Source: VAXT01 sp038040395 (GTDB taxonomy: Bacteria; Actinomycetota; Thermoleophilia; Gaiellales; Gaiellaceae). Taken from it: a stretch of DNA of 64,000 bases. A program made the position numbers and the translations under genes. Positions 33,290 to 41,375 of the stretch are shown here, piece by piece. The stretch lies in the NCBI GenBank assembly GCA_038040395.1, contig JBBPIJ010000007.1, positions 1 to 64,000 of the forward strand. Direction: 5' to 3'. The notes under the pieces were generated by a model. That model searched no databases. It was not told the origin of the DNA and saw nothing but the letters and a program-made list of their open reading frames with translations. Numbering within the stretch: the first letter of the stretch is position 1; each line of letters opens with the position of its first letter.

Positions 33290-36200
33290 ATGCGCTGGCT
33301 CGTCGCATCGAGCCTCCGATTTCGCTGGCTGGTGATGTTCGGGGCGGTCGCGATGATGGTCTTCGGCATCGCCGAGGTCCGCTCTACGCCCGTGGACGTC
33401 TTCCCGGAGTTCGCGCCGCCGCGGGTCGAGATCCAGACGAAGACCGTGGGCCTCTCTCCCACCGAGGTCGAGGAGTTCGTCACCGTGCCGCTGGAGCACA
33501 ACCTCGCCGGCGTCCCGGGTCTCGACGTCATCCGCTCCTCGTCCGTCGAGCAGCTCTCGTCGATCACCCTGATCTTCCAGCGCGGCACCGACTGGATGAG
33601 GGCGCGGCAGCTCGTCCAGGAACGCCTGGCGACGGTGGCGCCGAGCCTGCCGAGCTGGGCCGCCCCGCCGTTCATGATGCAGCCGCTGTCGTCGACAGCC
33701 CGGACGATGAAGATCGGGATCTCCTCGGAGACGCTCTCACTCATCGAGATGTCGGCGATCGTCCGGCACATGATCCGGCCGCGTCTGCAGCGGGTGCCGG
33801 GAGTCGCCAACGTCGGCGTGTGGGGCAACCGCAAGGTTGTTCGTCACGTGCTGATGGACCCGAAGCGCATGGCCGCGCACGGCGTGTCGGTCGACCAGGT
33901 CTTGCAGGTGACGGCTGACGCGCTCGACGCTCCGGTGCTCACCCACACCGCGGGATCGCTGATCGGCACGGGAGGGTTCGTCGACACGCCGAATCAGCGG
34001 ATCGCGATCCGACACGTCCTGCCGATCGTCGGGCCGGCGAGCCTCTCGGGCGTCGGGTTCACCACGGCCAACGGCAAGCGGCTGCGGCTCGACGACGTCG
34101 CTGACATCGTCACGGGGCATCCGCCGCTCGTCGGCGATGCCGTTGTCAACGACGGCGAGGGCCTCCTCCTCATCGTCGAGAAGTTCCCGTCGGCCAATAC
34201 GCTCGAGGTCACCAGGGGCGTCGAGCGAGCGCTGGATCAGCTGCGGCCCGGGCTCACGGGGCTCGAGATCGACTCGACGATCTTCAGGCCCGCGACCTTC
34301 ATCGAAGTCGCGATCGAGAATCTCACCCGGGCGCTGCTGATCGGGTGCCTGCTCCTTGTCCTGGTTCTAGTGGCCTTCCTCTTCGAGTGGAGGACCGCCG
34401 TGATCAGCCTCGTCTCGATCCCGCTGTCGCTGATGGCGGCCGCGCTGGTGCTCGCCATGCGCGGGGAGACGATCAACACGATGGTACTGGCGGGGTTGAT
34501 CATCGCCGTCGGGGTCGTCGTCGACGACGCAATCATCGGGATCGAGAACATCTGGCGCCGCCTGCGCCAGCATGCCAACGAGCGCACCGGCAAGTCGATC
34601 CCGCTCACGATTCTCGAGGCCTCGCTCGAGGTGCGCAGCCCGATCGTCTACGCGACGCTTATCAACGTGATCGTCGTCGTGCCGATCTTCTTCATGCAGG
34701 GCTTGTCGGGTGCGTTCTTCGGGCCGCTGGCCCTCTCCTACGCACTGGCGGTGCTCGCCTCGATGGTCGTCGCGCTGACGGTGACACCGGCGATGAGCCT
34801 CATCCTCTTGCCGCGGACAAACCTCGAGCGACACGATGCACCGGCTGTGCGCTGGCTGAAGCGAGGCTACGGACGCGTGCTCACGGGACTGATCCGGAGG
34901 CCGCTGCCCGCCTATCTCGCAGTGGGTGCGATCGCGTTGACCGGCATCGGGGTGACGCCGCTCCTCGGGCAGTCGCTGCTCCCGAACTTCAAGGAGCGCG
35001 ACTTTCTCATGCACTGGCTGACGAAACCCGGCACGTCGCTTCCCGAGGAGACCCGGATCTCGGTCTCGGCCTGTCGAGAGCTCCGCACGATCGAAGGAGT
35101 GCGCAACTGCGGCTCCCACATCGGCCAGGCGGACTTCTCCGACGAGGTCGTGAACGTGGACTTCGGCGAGAACTGGGTCAGCGTCGCCCCCGAGGCCGAC
35201 TACGACGAGACGCTGGCGGCCATCCACCAGGTGGTCGCCGGCTATCCCGGGCTCTACCGCGACGTACTGACCTACTTGCGGGAGCGAGTCAAAGAGGTGC
35301 TCAGCGGATCGAGTCACGCCGTCGTCGTGCGCATCTCCGGCCCCGACCTCGAAGTCCTCCGCCGGGAGGCGGACGACGTGAGGGACCAGCTCGCCGGGGT
35401 CGAAGGTCTGATCGATCTGAACACCGAGCTCCAGGAGGACGTTCCGCACGTGGAGGTCGAGACGAACCTGGCGGCCGCTCGGCGCCACGGGCTCAAGCCG
35501 GGCGACATCCGGCGCGCGGCCGCGACGCTGATGCAGGGCGTCGAGGTCAACGACATCTGGAAGCACTCGCGGGTCTTCGACGTCACCGTCTGGAGCACGC
35601 CCGAGACGCGGCGGAGCCTCTCGAGCATCAGGGCGTTGCCGATCGACACTCCGGCCGGCGGACGCGTCCTGCTTGGCGAGGTGGCCGATATCCGGGTCGC
35701 CCCGACCCCAAACGTGATCAAGCACGAGAACATCTCGCGCCGCATCGACGTCAGCGCCGACATCGCCGGAGCCGATCTCGGCGCGGTCGTCGAGGACGTG
35801 AAGAGCGCGCTCGCACGGGTCGACTTCCCGCGGGGGTATCACGCCGAGGTTCTGGGCGAGTCGGCCGAGCGCGAGGCTGCCCAGAACCGCCTACGACTGC
35901 TCGGCCTCGCCGCGGCCGCAGCCGTCTTCTTCCTCCTCGTGGTGGCATTCGGGAGTTGGCGGCTCGCGATCCTCTTCTTCCTCACGTTGCCGATGGCCCT
36001 GGTCGGCGGCGTGCTCGCCGCCTGGTTTGGCGGCGGAACGCTCTCGCTCGGCTCGCTGGTCGGCTTCTTCACCGTCTTCGGAATCGCCGCGCGCAACGGG
36101 ATCCTCCTGATCAACCACTACCAGCACCTCGAACGCGAGGAAGGCGAGCCCTTCGGGCCGGCCCTGGTCCTACGCGGAGCGCTGGAACGGCTCTCGCCGA

Positions 36201-36406
36201 TCATGATGACCGCCTTGGCCACGGGGCTGGCGCTCGTTCCGCTCGCGATCGCCGGCGACCTACCGGGTCACGAGGTCGAGCATCCGATGGCGATCGTCAT
36301 CTTGGGCGGCCTCGTCACCTCGACCCTGCTCAACCTCTTGGTCGTGCCGGTTCTGTACTTGCGCTTCGCGAAGCCGAAGCTTTCGCGACGACCCCTTTCC
36401 GCTTAG
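33290..36406 (+). CDS. Heavy-metal-type RND permease (CusA/CzcA-like), copy 2
   Basis: 1038 aa, clearly homologous to copy 1 (same order of motifs: VDVFPEFAPPRVEIQTKTVGLSPTEVE, FMMQPLSSTARTMKIG, TGGFVDTPNQR, VVVDDAIIGIENIWRR, ARNGILLINHY), yet diverged along the whole length, so an old duplication and not a recent one. Lacks the roughly 30-residue C-terminal extension of copy 1. RND pumps are trimers; two unequal neighbours may form a heterotrimer or two separate pumps sharing the small adaptor. Substrate unknown. Confidence 0.9.
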   Translation: MRWLVASSLRFRWLVMFGAVAMMVFGIAEVRSTPVDVFPEFAPPRVEIQTKTVGLSPTEVEEFVTVPLEHNLAGVPGLDVIRSSSVEQLSSITLIFQRGTDWMRARQLVQERLATVAPSLPSWAAPPFMMQPLSSTARTMKIGISSETLSLIEMSAIVRHMIRPRLQRVPGVANVGVWGNRKVVRHVLMDPKRMAAHGVSVDQVLQVTADALDAPVLTHTAGSLIGTGGFVDTPNQRIAIRHVLPIVGPASLSGVGFTTANGKRLRLDDVADIVTGHPPLVGDAVVNDGEGLLLIVEKFPSANTLEVTRGVERALDQLRPGLTGLEIDSTIFRPATFIEVAIENLTRALLIGCLLLVLVLVAFLFEWRTAVISLVSIPLSLMAAALVLAMRGETINTMVLAGLIIAVGVVVDDAIIGIENIWRRLRQHANERTGKSIPLTILEASLEVRSPIVYATLINVIVVVPIFFMQGLSGAFFGPLALSYALAVLASMVVALTVTPAMSLILLPRTNLERHDAPAVRWLKRGYGRVLTGLIRRPLPAYLAVGAIALTGIGVTPLLGQSLLPNFKERDFLMHWLTKPGTSLPEETRISVSACRELRTIEGVRNCGSHIGQADFSDEVVNVDFGENWVSVAPEADYDETLAAIHQVVAGYPGLYRDVLTYLRERVKEVLSGSSHAVVVRISGPDLEVLRREADDVRDQLAGVEGLIDLNTELQEDVPHVEVETNLAAARRHGLKPGDIRRAAATLMQGVEVNDIWKHSRVFDVTVWSTPETRRSLSSIRALPIDTPAGGRVLLGEVADIRVAPTPNVIKHENISRRIDVSADIAGADLGAVVEDVKSALARVDFPRGYHAEVLGESAEREAAQNRLRLLGLAAAAAVFFLLVVAFGSWRLAILFFLTLPMALVGGVLAAWFGGGTLSLGSLVGFFTVFGIAARNGILLINHYQHLEREEGEPFGPALVLRGALERLSPIMMTALATGLALVPLAIAGDLPGHEVEHPMAIVILGGLVTSTLLNLLVVPVLYLRFAKPKLSRRPLSA

Positions 36407-36434
36407 TCCCGCGGCCGCGAGCCCTCCAAACGCG

Positions 36435-37325
36435 CTATCCGACGGTCACCACCAGTTGCGGCGGCGCGGTCCCCTCCTTCGACGAGTAGTCCGCGCCGTT
36501 GGTTGAGGTTGAAGTCGTCCGGAGGCTCACCACCCCGTCTCCGGTAACGAGCGGCGTGACGTCCAACTCGTACCAGTTGTTCGCCGCGACCGCGCCCAGC
36601 GACCCGAGCGCCGTGGACCCCAGAGGGGCAGTGTTCCAGTTCACGGTCGATTCGCTCCAGGACGTGTTGGCGACCCGGTAAAAGGCCCCGCCGAAGCTGG
36701 ACGCGTCGACACACCACAGCCGGAGCCGCGCACGGACGATCGGACGGCCGCCTATTCCCGAGATCGTGAACTTCAAAAGGAAGTGCTTGATCGGGCTGTT
36801 ATCGACCTGGACGGAAGTAACCGAGCCGAAGTTGCTGCCGGGGAGATCCGCTTGGACGTATGCATCGGCCGCCGGCGTGAACGTGAGCGTCTGGGGAGGA
36901 GGCGGCGGAGGCGGCGGCGGCGGGGGTGGAGGTGGAGGCGGCGGAGGCGGTGGAGGTGGTGGCGGAGGTGGTGGAGGTGGTGGCGGAGGCGGAGGCTGAG
37001 GCGGTGGCGGTGCCGGCACAGTCTCAGTCACGGTCGAGATGGTGTAGGTGACGACGTTGGTCACGGTTTGGCAGCCGTGGGCAGTCGCCCCAGTGACCGT
37101 CATGGTGTCGCCTGGCACGGTGAAGACCGGGACGCCATCGTGTCCCAGGACGTGCTGGGGGGACGTGACCGTCTGGTCAGGGACAGTTGCGTCGGCGCAC
37201 GCGGTGGCGATGGCGGTGTTGGTGCCCGTGCTCTCGGCGGCGCCGAAGACCAGGAGCGGGAACGCGAAACCAGCGCAACCGAGCAAGACGAGGGCCGCTG
37301 CCATGCGGGTCCGGGAAAACCTCAT
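36435..37325 (-). CDS. Secreted protein: shared leader, poly-Pro linker, DNRLRE domain
   Basis: 296 aa from the ATG at 37325. N-terminal signal peptide (MRFSRTRMAAALVLLGCAG...), a Thr/Val-rich segment with two Cys (DQTVTSPQHVLGHDG; AHGCQTV), a linker of about 40 nearly uninterrupted prolines, then a C-terminal DNRLRE/CBM96-like domain (about 150-296; YVQADLPGSNFGS, KFTISG, TVNWNTAPLG, WYELDVTPLV). These domains occur in surface-associated, carbohydrate-related proteins. The leader is identical at DNA level to that of the gene at 37328-38566. Confidence 0.82.
   Translation of the reverse strand: MRFSRTRMAAALVLLGCAGFAFPLLVFGAAESTGTNTAIATACADATVPDQTVTSPQHVLGHDGVPVFTVPGDTMTVTGATAHGCQTVTNVVTYTISTVTETVPAPPPPQPPPPPPPPPPPPPPPPPPPPPPPPPPPPPPPPPPQTLTFTPAADAYVQADLPGSNFGSVTSVQVDNSPIKHFLLKFTISGIGGRPIVRARLRLWCVDASSFGGAFYRVANTSWSESTVNWNTAPLGSTALGSLGAVAANNWYELDVTPLVTGDGVVSLRTTSTSTNGADYSSKEGTAPPQLVVTVG
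36994..37319. repeat. 326-bp leader repeat, copy A (identical to 38214-38539)
   Basis: Base-for-base identity over the region I compared (visually), encoding the signal peptide, the Cys-containing segment and the start of the Pro-rich tract of the gene at 36435-37325. Offset 1220 bp. Synonymous sites are identical, implying very recent duplication or gene conversion. Confidence 0.9.
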
Positions 37326-37327
37326 CG

Positions 37328-38566
37328 TCAGTGGCAAGCCTGAGCTCCGGAGTCTGTGAAGGTTTGCCCCGCGATCGGGACGAACTGGAAATCGTAGGAA
37401 CTCGCGTGCAGTGTGAGCTTCAAGACGCCGTAGGTCGTGGCGTCACGAACCTCGCTGTTCGGCTGAGCCGGGCCGAACAGGTAGGCGCCGCCCTTGCCAC
37501 CCGTCCCGACGACGAACTGCCTGATCCCGCGCGAGGGATCGGACACCGCAGCAGGATCCTGCGGCGCGAAGCGCTCGTAGTTGTGCTCGTGGCTCGATAG
37601 CACCAGGTCCGCGTTCGCGCTGTACAGCACATTCCAGAACGGTGCCATGCCAGCATTGTCCCCATGCGTCGAGCCAGACGAGAAACGAGGCTTGTGCCAG
37701 TACGCCAGTACGCAAGGAGTGGGGTTGGCTGCGAGGTCTCCCTGTAGCCAGGTCACCTGGGCTGACGTTGAATCGTGGGCGATCTCGGAGTTGAGCGCAT
37801 ACGCCCTCCACCCCGGCGCCGGAGTCCACGCGTAGTACGGCTGCACGCCGGCGAAGTACGCGAAGTAGCCGGCAGCGCCCGGCGTCTGGTACTCGTGGTT
37901 GCCAGGCACGGGCATTGTCCTGGCGAAGTGCCGTCCCCATGTTGGCGCGTAGAAGTTGGCGTACTCCGAGGTCGTCCCGCTCTCGTAAGCGTTATCTCCC
38001 AACGTGAACACGCTGCCCGGGATCGTGTCGAGCAGGAGCGCGGTGGCCTCGTCATTGCCTGATGAACCTCCGGGCGTCGCGGAGATGTCGCCTGCTCCCA
38101 CGATGACCGGGTCGCCGGGAGGCGGCGGAGGCAGTGGAGGTGGAGGCGGCGGAGGCGGAGGCGGCGGAGGCGGAGGCGGAGGCGGAGGCGGTGGAGGTGG
38201 TGGCGGAGGTGGGGGCTGAGGCGGTGGCGGTGCCGGCACAGTCTCAGTCACGGTCGAGATGGTGTAGGTGACGACGTTGGTCACGGTTTGGCAGCCGTGG
38301 GCAGTCGCCCCAGTGACCGTCATGGTGTCGCCTGGCACGGTGAAGACCGGGACGCCATCGTGTCCCAGGACGTGCTGGGGGGACGTGACCGTCTGGTCAG
38401 GGACAGTTGCGTCGGCGCACGCGGTGGCGATGGCGGTGTTGGTGCCCGTGCTCTCGGCGGCGCCGAAGACCAGGAGCGGGAACGCGAAACCAGCGCAACC
38501 GAGCAAGACGAGGGCCGCTGCCATGCGGGTCCGGGAAAATCTCGTCGCACCTAGGGTTCCTTTCAC
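37328..38566 (-). CDS. Secreted calcineurin-like metallophosphoesterase with shared leader and poly-Pro linker
   Basis: 412 aa from the GTG at 38566, preceded by AGGA at 7-bp spacing; an in-frame ATG at 38524 is an alternative. The leader and ~40-Pro linker match the neighbouring gene, then a metallophosphatase domain (about 170-410): VGAGDISA, FTLGDNAYESG, PVPGNHEYQTPG, LAYWHKPRFSS, LSSHEHNYERF, the metal-binding Asp/His/Asn set of this family. Acts outside the cell on phosphoesters. Ends in a Cys-containing tail. Overlaps the repeat 38214-38539. Confidence 0.87.
   Translation of the reverse strand: MKGTLGATRFSRTRMAAALVLLGCAGFAFPLLVFGAAESTGTNTAIATACADATVPDQTVTSPQHVLGHDGVPVFTVPGDTMTVTGATAHGCQTVTNVVTYTISTVTETVPAPPPPQPPPPPPPPPPPPPPPPPPPPPPPPPPPLPPPPPGDPVIVGAGDISATPGGSSGNDEATALLLDTIPGSVFTLGDNAYESGTTSEYANFYAPTWGRHFARTMPVPGNHEYQTPGAAGYFAYFAGVQPYYAWTPAPGWRAYALNSEIAHDSTSAQVTWLQGDLAANPTPCVLAYWHKPRFSSGSTHGDNAGMAPFWNVLYSANADLVLSSHEHNYERFAPQDPAAVSDPSRGIRQFVVGTGGKGGAYLFGPAQPNSEVRDATTYGVLKLTLHASSYDFQFVPIAGQTFTDSGAQACH
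38214..38539. repeat. 326-bp leader repeat, copy B (identical to 36994-37319)
   Basis: Second copy of the leader unit, encoding the N-terminus of the metallophosphoesterase gene. Divergence begins at the base after 38539, where copy A has an ATG context and copy B does not, so the start codons differ. Confidence 0.9.
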
Positions 38567-38890
38567 CAGGACGTCCTGCTCTCGATCCCCGCCGTGATCG
38601 CTGGCGCTGGCGCGTCTTCCTCGCGCCCGTTCGCCGAGCCGCGCCACTCGGGGGGCATCCGCAACAGCGCTTGGCTAATCGCGTCAAAACCAGTCTTCAT
38701 GAGCAGCGTTGTCGCAGGCGGCCCCGCACTCCTCGATCAGGTCGGGTGCCCAGTCAACCTCCCGGACAACGCCCTGGCAAGGGCTCTGAGAACCGCGCCG
38801 AGCAGAACGGACGCAAATTGCGCGGAGGGGTGTCCCCGCAGGATCCCATTCGTGCACGTGATCCTCCGCCGAGTGCCTGGCGACGGCCTC
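38567..38890. other. 324-bp gap without a convincing gene
   Basis: Several overlapping frames exist here, but none has a coherent start, ribosome site and recognisable sequence. A 45-codon minus-strand frame (38563-38700) ends on the metallophosphoesterase start and is noted under rejected items. The right end runs into the promoter of 38946. Confidence 0.5.
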
Positions 38891-38920
38891 TTGACTGCCG
38901 CCAGCGTTTTGGCCGACAAT
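38891..38920 (+). promoter_or_regulatory. Candidate sigma-70-type promoter
   Basis: TTGACT (38891-38896) and GACAAT (38915-38920) with an 18-bp spacer lie 25 bp upstream of the ATG at 38946. The -10 is a weak match (4 of 6), and the gene has a good GGAGG site. Prediction by eye only. Confidence 0.4.
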
Positions 38921-38945
38921 TGTCTGACCCTGTCTGGAGGAAGAA

Positions 38946-39722
38946 ATGCGGCTTCTTCTCGTCCTTTCGATTTGCCTGGTCTTCCTGGCGGCTCCCGCCA
39001 TCGCGTCAGCGCCGACGAACGACGACATCGCCGGAGCGACGCAGATCACGAACCTGCCTTTCGGCGACACCGCCGACCTCTCGGAGGCCACTGAAGCAGC
39101 GGGCGACCTCGACTGCAGCGGCCTGGCCGACACGCACACGGTCTGGTACACGATCACGCCCCAGAACGACATCCGCCTCGGCCTGCGAGCGCAAACCGCG
39201 CTCCCGGAGGTGTCGAGTGCCGTCGCGTCCGGCTCTCCCGGCTCGCTGACATTCCTGCAGTGCAGCTTCTCCTCCACGCAAGCGTTCGACGCAGAGGCCG
39301 GGACGACCTACTACATCCAGCTTGCGACGGCAGGCGAGGAAGCCGGCGGTCTAGTCGACTTCAGCGTCGAGGGCGTCCACCCGCTCGCGGTCTCCCTCGC
39401 GCTCAGCCGCACGGGTCGCATCACCGAGACCGGCGTGGTGACGCTCAGCGGGAGCGTACGCTGTAATCGAACCATTCCGCCGGGGTCGGAAGTGGTCGTC
39501 CAGGGGACCCTCGTCCAAGGTCAGGCGAACGGATGGCTCGTACCGTTCCACTTCACCGACGGGTGCTCGACGAGCCCGCAGCGCTGGCAGACGACCGTCC
39601 AGCAGTTCTCCACGGCGGGCTTCACGAAAGGTCAGGCCAGTCTCACGGCCACCGCGTTCGCATGCGACGAGTTCACCTGCGCTCCCAACGACACGCAGAC
39701 CGCGCGGGTGCGCCTGCACTAG
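38946..39722 (+). CDS. Secreted protein of unknown function, PPC-like domain
   Basis: 258 aa. A Sec signal peptide (about 1-21, ASA), then a beta-rich domain with NDDIAGATQITNLPF, a Thr-rich stretch and THTVWYTITPQND, which resemble bacterial pre-peptidase C-terminal (PPC) domains, and a second beta domain with five Cys in the C-terminal half. No enzymatic motif. It is flanked by the leader-sharing genes on one side and the IS110 transposase on the other. Confidence 0.72.
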   Translation: MRLLLVLSICLVFLAAPAIASAPTNDDIAGATQITNLPFGDTADLSEATEAAGDLDCSGLADTHTVWYTITPQNDIRLGLRAQTALPEVSSAVASGSPGSLTFLQCSFSSTQAFDAEAGTTYYIQLATAGEEAGGLVDFSVEGVHPLAVSLALSRTGRITETGVVTLSGSVRCNRTIPPGSEVVVQGTLVQGQANGWLVPFHFTDGCSTSPQRWQTTVQQFSTAGFTKGQASLTATAFACDEFTCAPNDTQTARVRLH

Positions 39723-39818
39723 ACCGTATGGATTGCCCGGCGCCTCGCTCGTAAGTTGGCGCGGGTTGCCGTCGCGATTGGCGCGGCGGTAGAGCCGCAA
39801 TTACGGGAGGCGCCGGTT

Positions 39819-40892
39819 ATGGCTGAAGGTAGCTGGGTTGGACTGGATGTGCACGCGCGCTCGACGGTCGCGGGCGTGCTCGATGGACTGAGCGGCGAGC
39901 TGCGCGTGCAGCGGGTGCCGCCGGCGAGCGGTCAGACGGTCGAGTGGCTACGGGCGCTGCCCCAGCCGGTGCGGGTCGCCTATGAGGCAGGCCCGACCGG
40001 CTACGGGCTCTCGCGCGCCTGCGCGGAGGCGGGGATCGCCTGCACGGTGGCGGCGCCATCGAAGATCCCGCGTGCGCCGGGCGATCGGATCAAGACTGAT
40101 CGGCGCGACGCCGAGCGGCTTGCCCGACTCTTGCGCTTGGGGGAGTTGGTCGCGGTGCGCGTCCCCGAGCCGCACGAGGAGGCCGCACGCGATCTCGTGC
40201 GCGCACGCGAGGACGCCAGGGGCGACCTGATGCGCGCTCGCCACCGGCTCTCGAAGCTGCTCTTGCGGCACGGCATCGTCTACGACGCGAGCGCCTGGAC
40301 GCAAGCGCACGACGCCTGGCTGCGCCGGCAGCACTTCCCGAGTCGGCCGCTCGCGCTCGCCTTCGACGAGTGTTATGGCGCCGTCCGGCAGGCCAAGGCA
40401 CGCCGCAACTCACTTGACGCCGCGATCGTCGAGATCGCCGCCGAGCCGCCCTTTGCCGACGTCGTCGGCCGGCTCGTCTGCCTGCGTGGTGTCTCGACGC
40501 TGACCGCGCTCGCCTTGACGGTCGAGCTGGGCGACTTGCAGCGATTCCGGCCGCAGTCGCTCGGCCCGTTCCTCGGGCTGACGCCGAGCGAGGACTCGAG
40601 CGGTCAGCGACGCCGACAAGGCGCGATCACCAAGACCGGCAACAGTCACGCGCGCAGACTGCTGGTCGAGGCCGCCTGGCACCAGCGCCGACCGCTACGC
40701 GCCAGCGCGGCGCTCGAGCGGCGCCGCCAGGGTCAGCCCGCTGCGGTCCGAGCGCAGGCAGACCAAAGCGCACGCCGACTCCACCAGCGCTGGCATGCAC
40801 TCGAGAGCCGCGGCAAGCGCCGCACGATCGTCGCGGTCGCCGTCGCGCGCGAGCTCGCCGGCCACTGCTGGGCGCTGGCGACGATGAAGTAG
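39819..40892 (+). CDS. IS110-family transposase
   Basis: 357 aa from the ATG at 39819 (GGGAGG eight bases upstream); an in-frame reading from 39756 is longer by 21 residues without a ribosome site. It has the N-terminal RuvC-like DEDD domain (GLDVHARST, YEAGPTGYGLSRACAEAG, IKTDRRDAERLARLLRLGE) and the C-terminal transposase_20 domain with CLRGVSTLTALALTVELGD and GPFLGLTPSEDSSGQRRRQGAITKTGN. IS110 elements use a non-coding bridge RNA to select donor and target. The frame looks intact. Confidence 0.92.
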   Translation: MAEGSWVGLDVHARSTVAGVLDGLSGELRVQRVPPASGQTVEWLRALPQPVRVAYEAGPTGYGLSRACAEAGIACTVAAPSKIPRAPGDRIKTDRRDAERLARLLRLGELVAVRVPEPHEEAARDLVRAREDARGDLMRARHRLSKLLLRHGIVYDASAWTQAHDAWLRRQHFPSRPLALAFDECYGAVRQAKARRNSLDAAIVEIAAEPPFADVVGRLVCLRGVSTLTALALTVELGDLQRFRPQSLGPFLGLTPSEDSSGQRRRQGAITKTGNSHARRLLVEAAWHQRRPLRASAALERRRQGQPAAVRAQADQSARRLHQRWHALESRGKRRTIVAVAVARELAGHCWALATMK

Positions 40893-41052
40893 CCGCGAAT
40901 CGTCAGCGGCCCGGCGAGGAGAGCGCACCGGCGCGAAGGACGCGAGGAGCGACCCGCGGTACAGCTACGAGCAGCCCAACGGGCGATGCTCGACCCTAGA
41001 GAGCGGCTCCACTCCTCACATCGCACACCCGGTCATGCGGTCCCGACCCGCG

Positions 41053-41067
41053 CATATCAGCCGTGAC
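41053..41067 (+). repeat. 15-bp direct repeat, unit 1
   Basis: CATATCAGCCGTGAC, repeated with one mismatch at 41197-41211, on either side of the tandem hairpins. Confidence 0.6.
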
Positions 41068-41111
41068 ACACGCGTCGACAACGGCCGGTGCGCTCCCCCC
41101 GCCGCAACAAA

Positions 41112-41175
41112 AGAGGCCCGCAAACGCGGGCCTCCACGTCCTGGGAGGCCCGCAAACGCGGGCCTCCCAGGACGT
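41112..41175. terminator. Tandem pair of hairpins with shared core
   Basis: First stem GAGGCCCGC (41112-41120) with GCGGGCCTC (41125-41133), loop AAAC. Second stem CACGTCCTGGGAGGCCCGC (41134-41152) with its exact complement (41157-41175), 19 bp, the same AAAC loop. Both are perfect and extremely stable; they probably terminate or insulate transcription between the IS and the pilus regulator. No U-run is present after either. Confidence 0.6.
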
Positions 41176-41196
41176 GCGCACTTGACAAACCTCACT

Positions 41197-41211
41197 CCAT
41201 ATCAGCTGTGA
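41197..41211 (+). repeat. 15-bp direct repeat, unit 2
   Basis: CATATCAGCTGTGAC. A TTGACA hexamer (41181-41186) sits just before it, but no proper -10 is spaced from it, so a promoter is not claimed. Confidence 0.6.
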
Positions 41212-41375
41212 CGACCACACACGTGTGAGACCGATCTGATCCGTCGGAGGTCCTAGTCATTTGCAGGGACAACGTAGGACCTTTCGTCCCCTCAATGGTC
41301 GGTTTGTCCTATTCCCAGGACGGAGCGCGCGTGCCACGCTTCATTGGGAAGCAAGAAGGGGAGGCTGCGGCGGTA

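Larger units (their letters stand above)
39723..41211 (+). mobile_element. IS110-family insertion sequence, approximate extent
   Basis: Only the transposase is certain. The upstream boundary lies between the secreted-protein stop (39722) and the transposase start; the downstream boundary is somewhere in the 483-bp non-coding tract ending at 41375. IS110 elements lack long terminal inverted repeats, so the ends cannot be set by eye; 41211 is taken as the end of a repeat in the flank. No target duplication recognised. Confidence 0.45.
40893..41375. other. 483-bp non-coding region downstream of the transposase
   Basis: No supported gene. Contains two hairpins (41112-41175), a 15-bp direct repeat (CATATCAGCNGTGAC at 41053-41067 and 41197-41211), and near the right end the leader of the response regulator at 41376. 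Part of it may belong to the IS110 element, possibly including its guide RNA. Confidence 0.6.

Noticed and set aside
36766..36999. Glycine-run protein on the plus strand
   Set aside because: Mirror of the polyproline tract in the real minus-strand gene.
38563..38700. 45-codon minus-strand frame ending on the metallophosphoesterase start
   Set aside because: No ribosome site and no family resemblance; the stop-start overlap could be chance. Not listed as a gene.
41112..41175. Possible CRISPR-like repeat pair
   Set aside because: Only two copies of a hairpin core without unique spacers and no cas genes; better explained as tandem terminators.
41181..41209. Promoter from the TTGACA at 41181
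   Set aside because: No acceptable -10 at 16-18 bp; not claimed.
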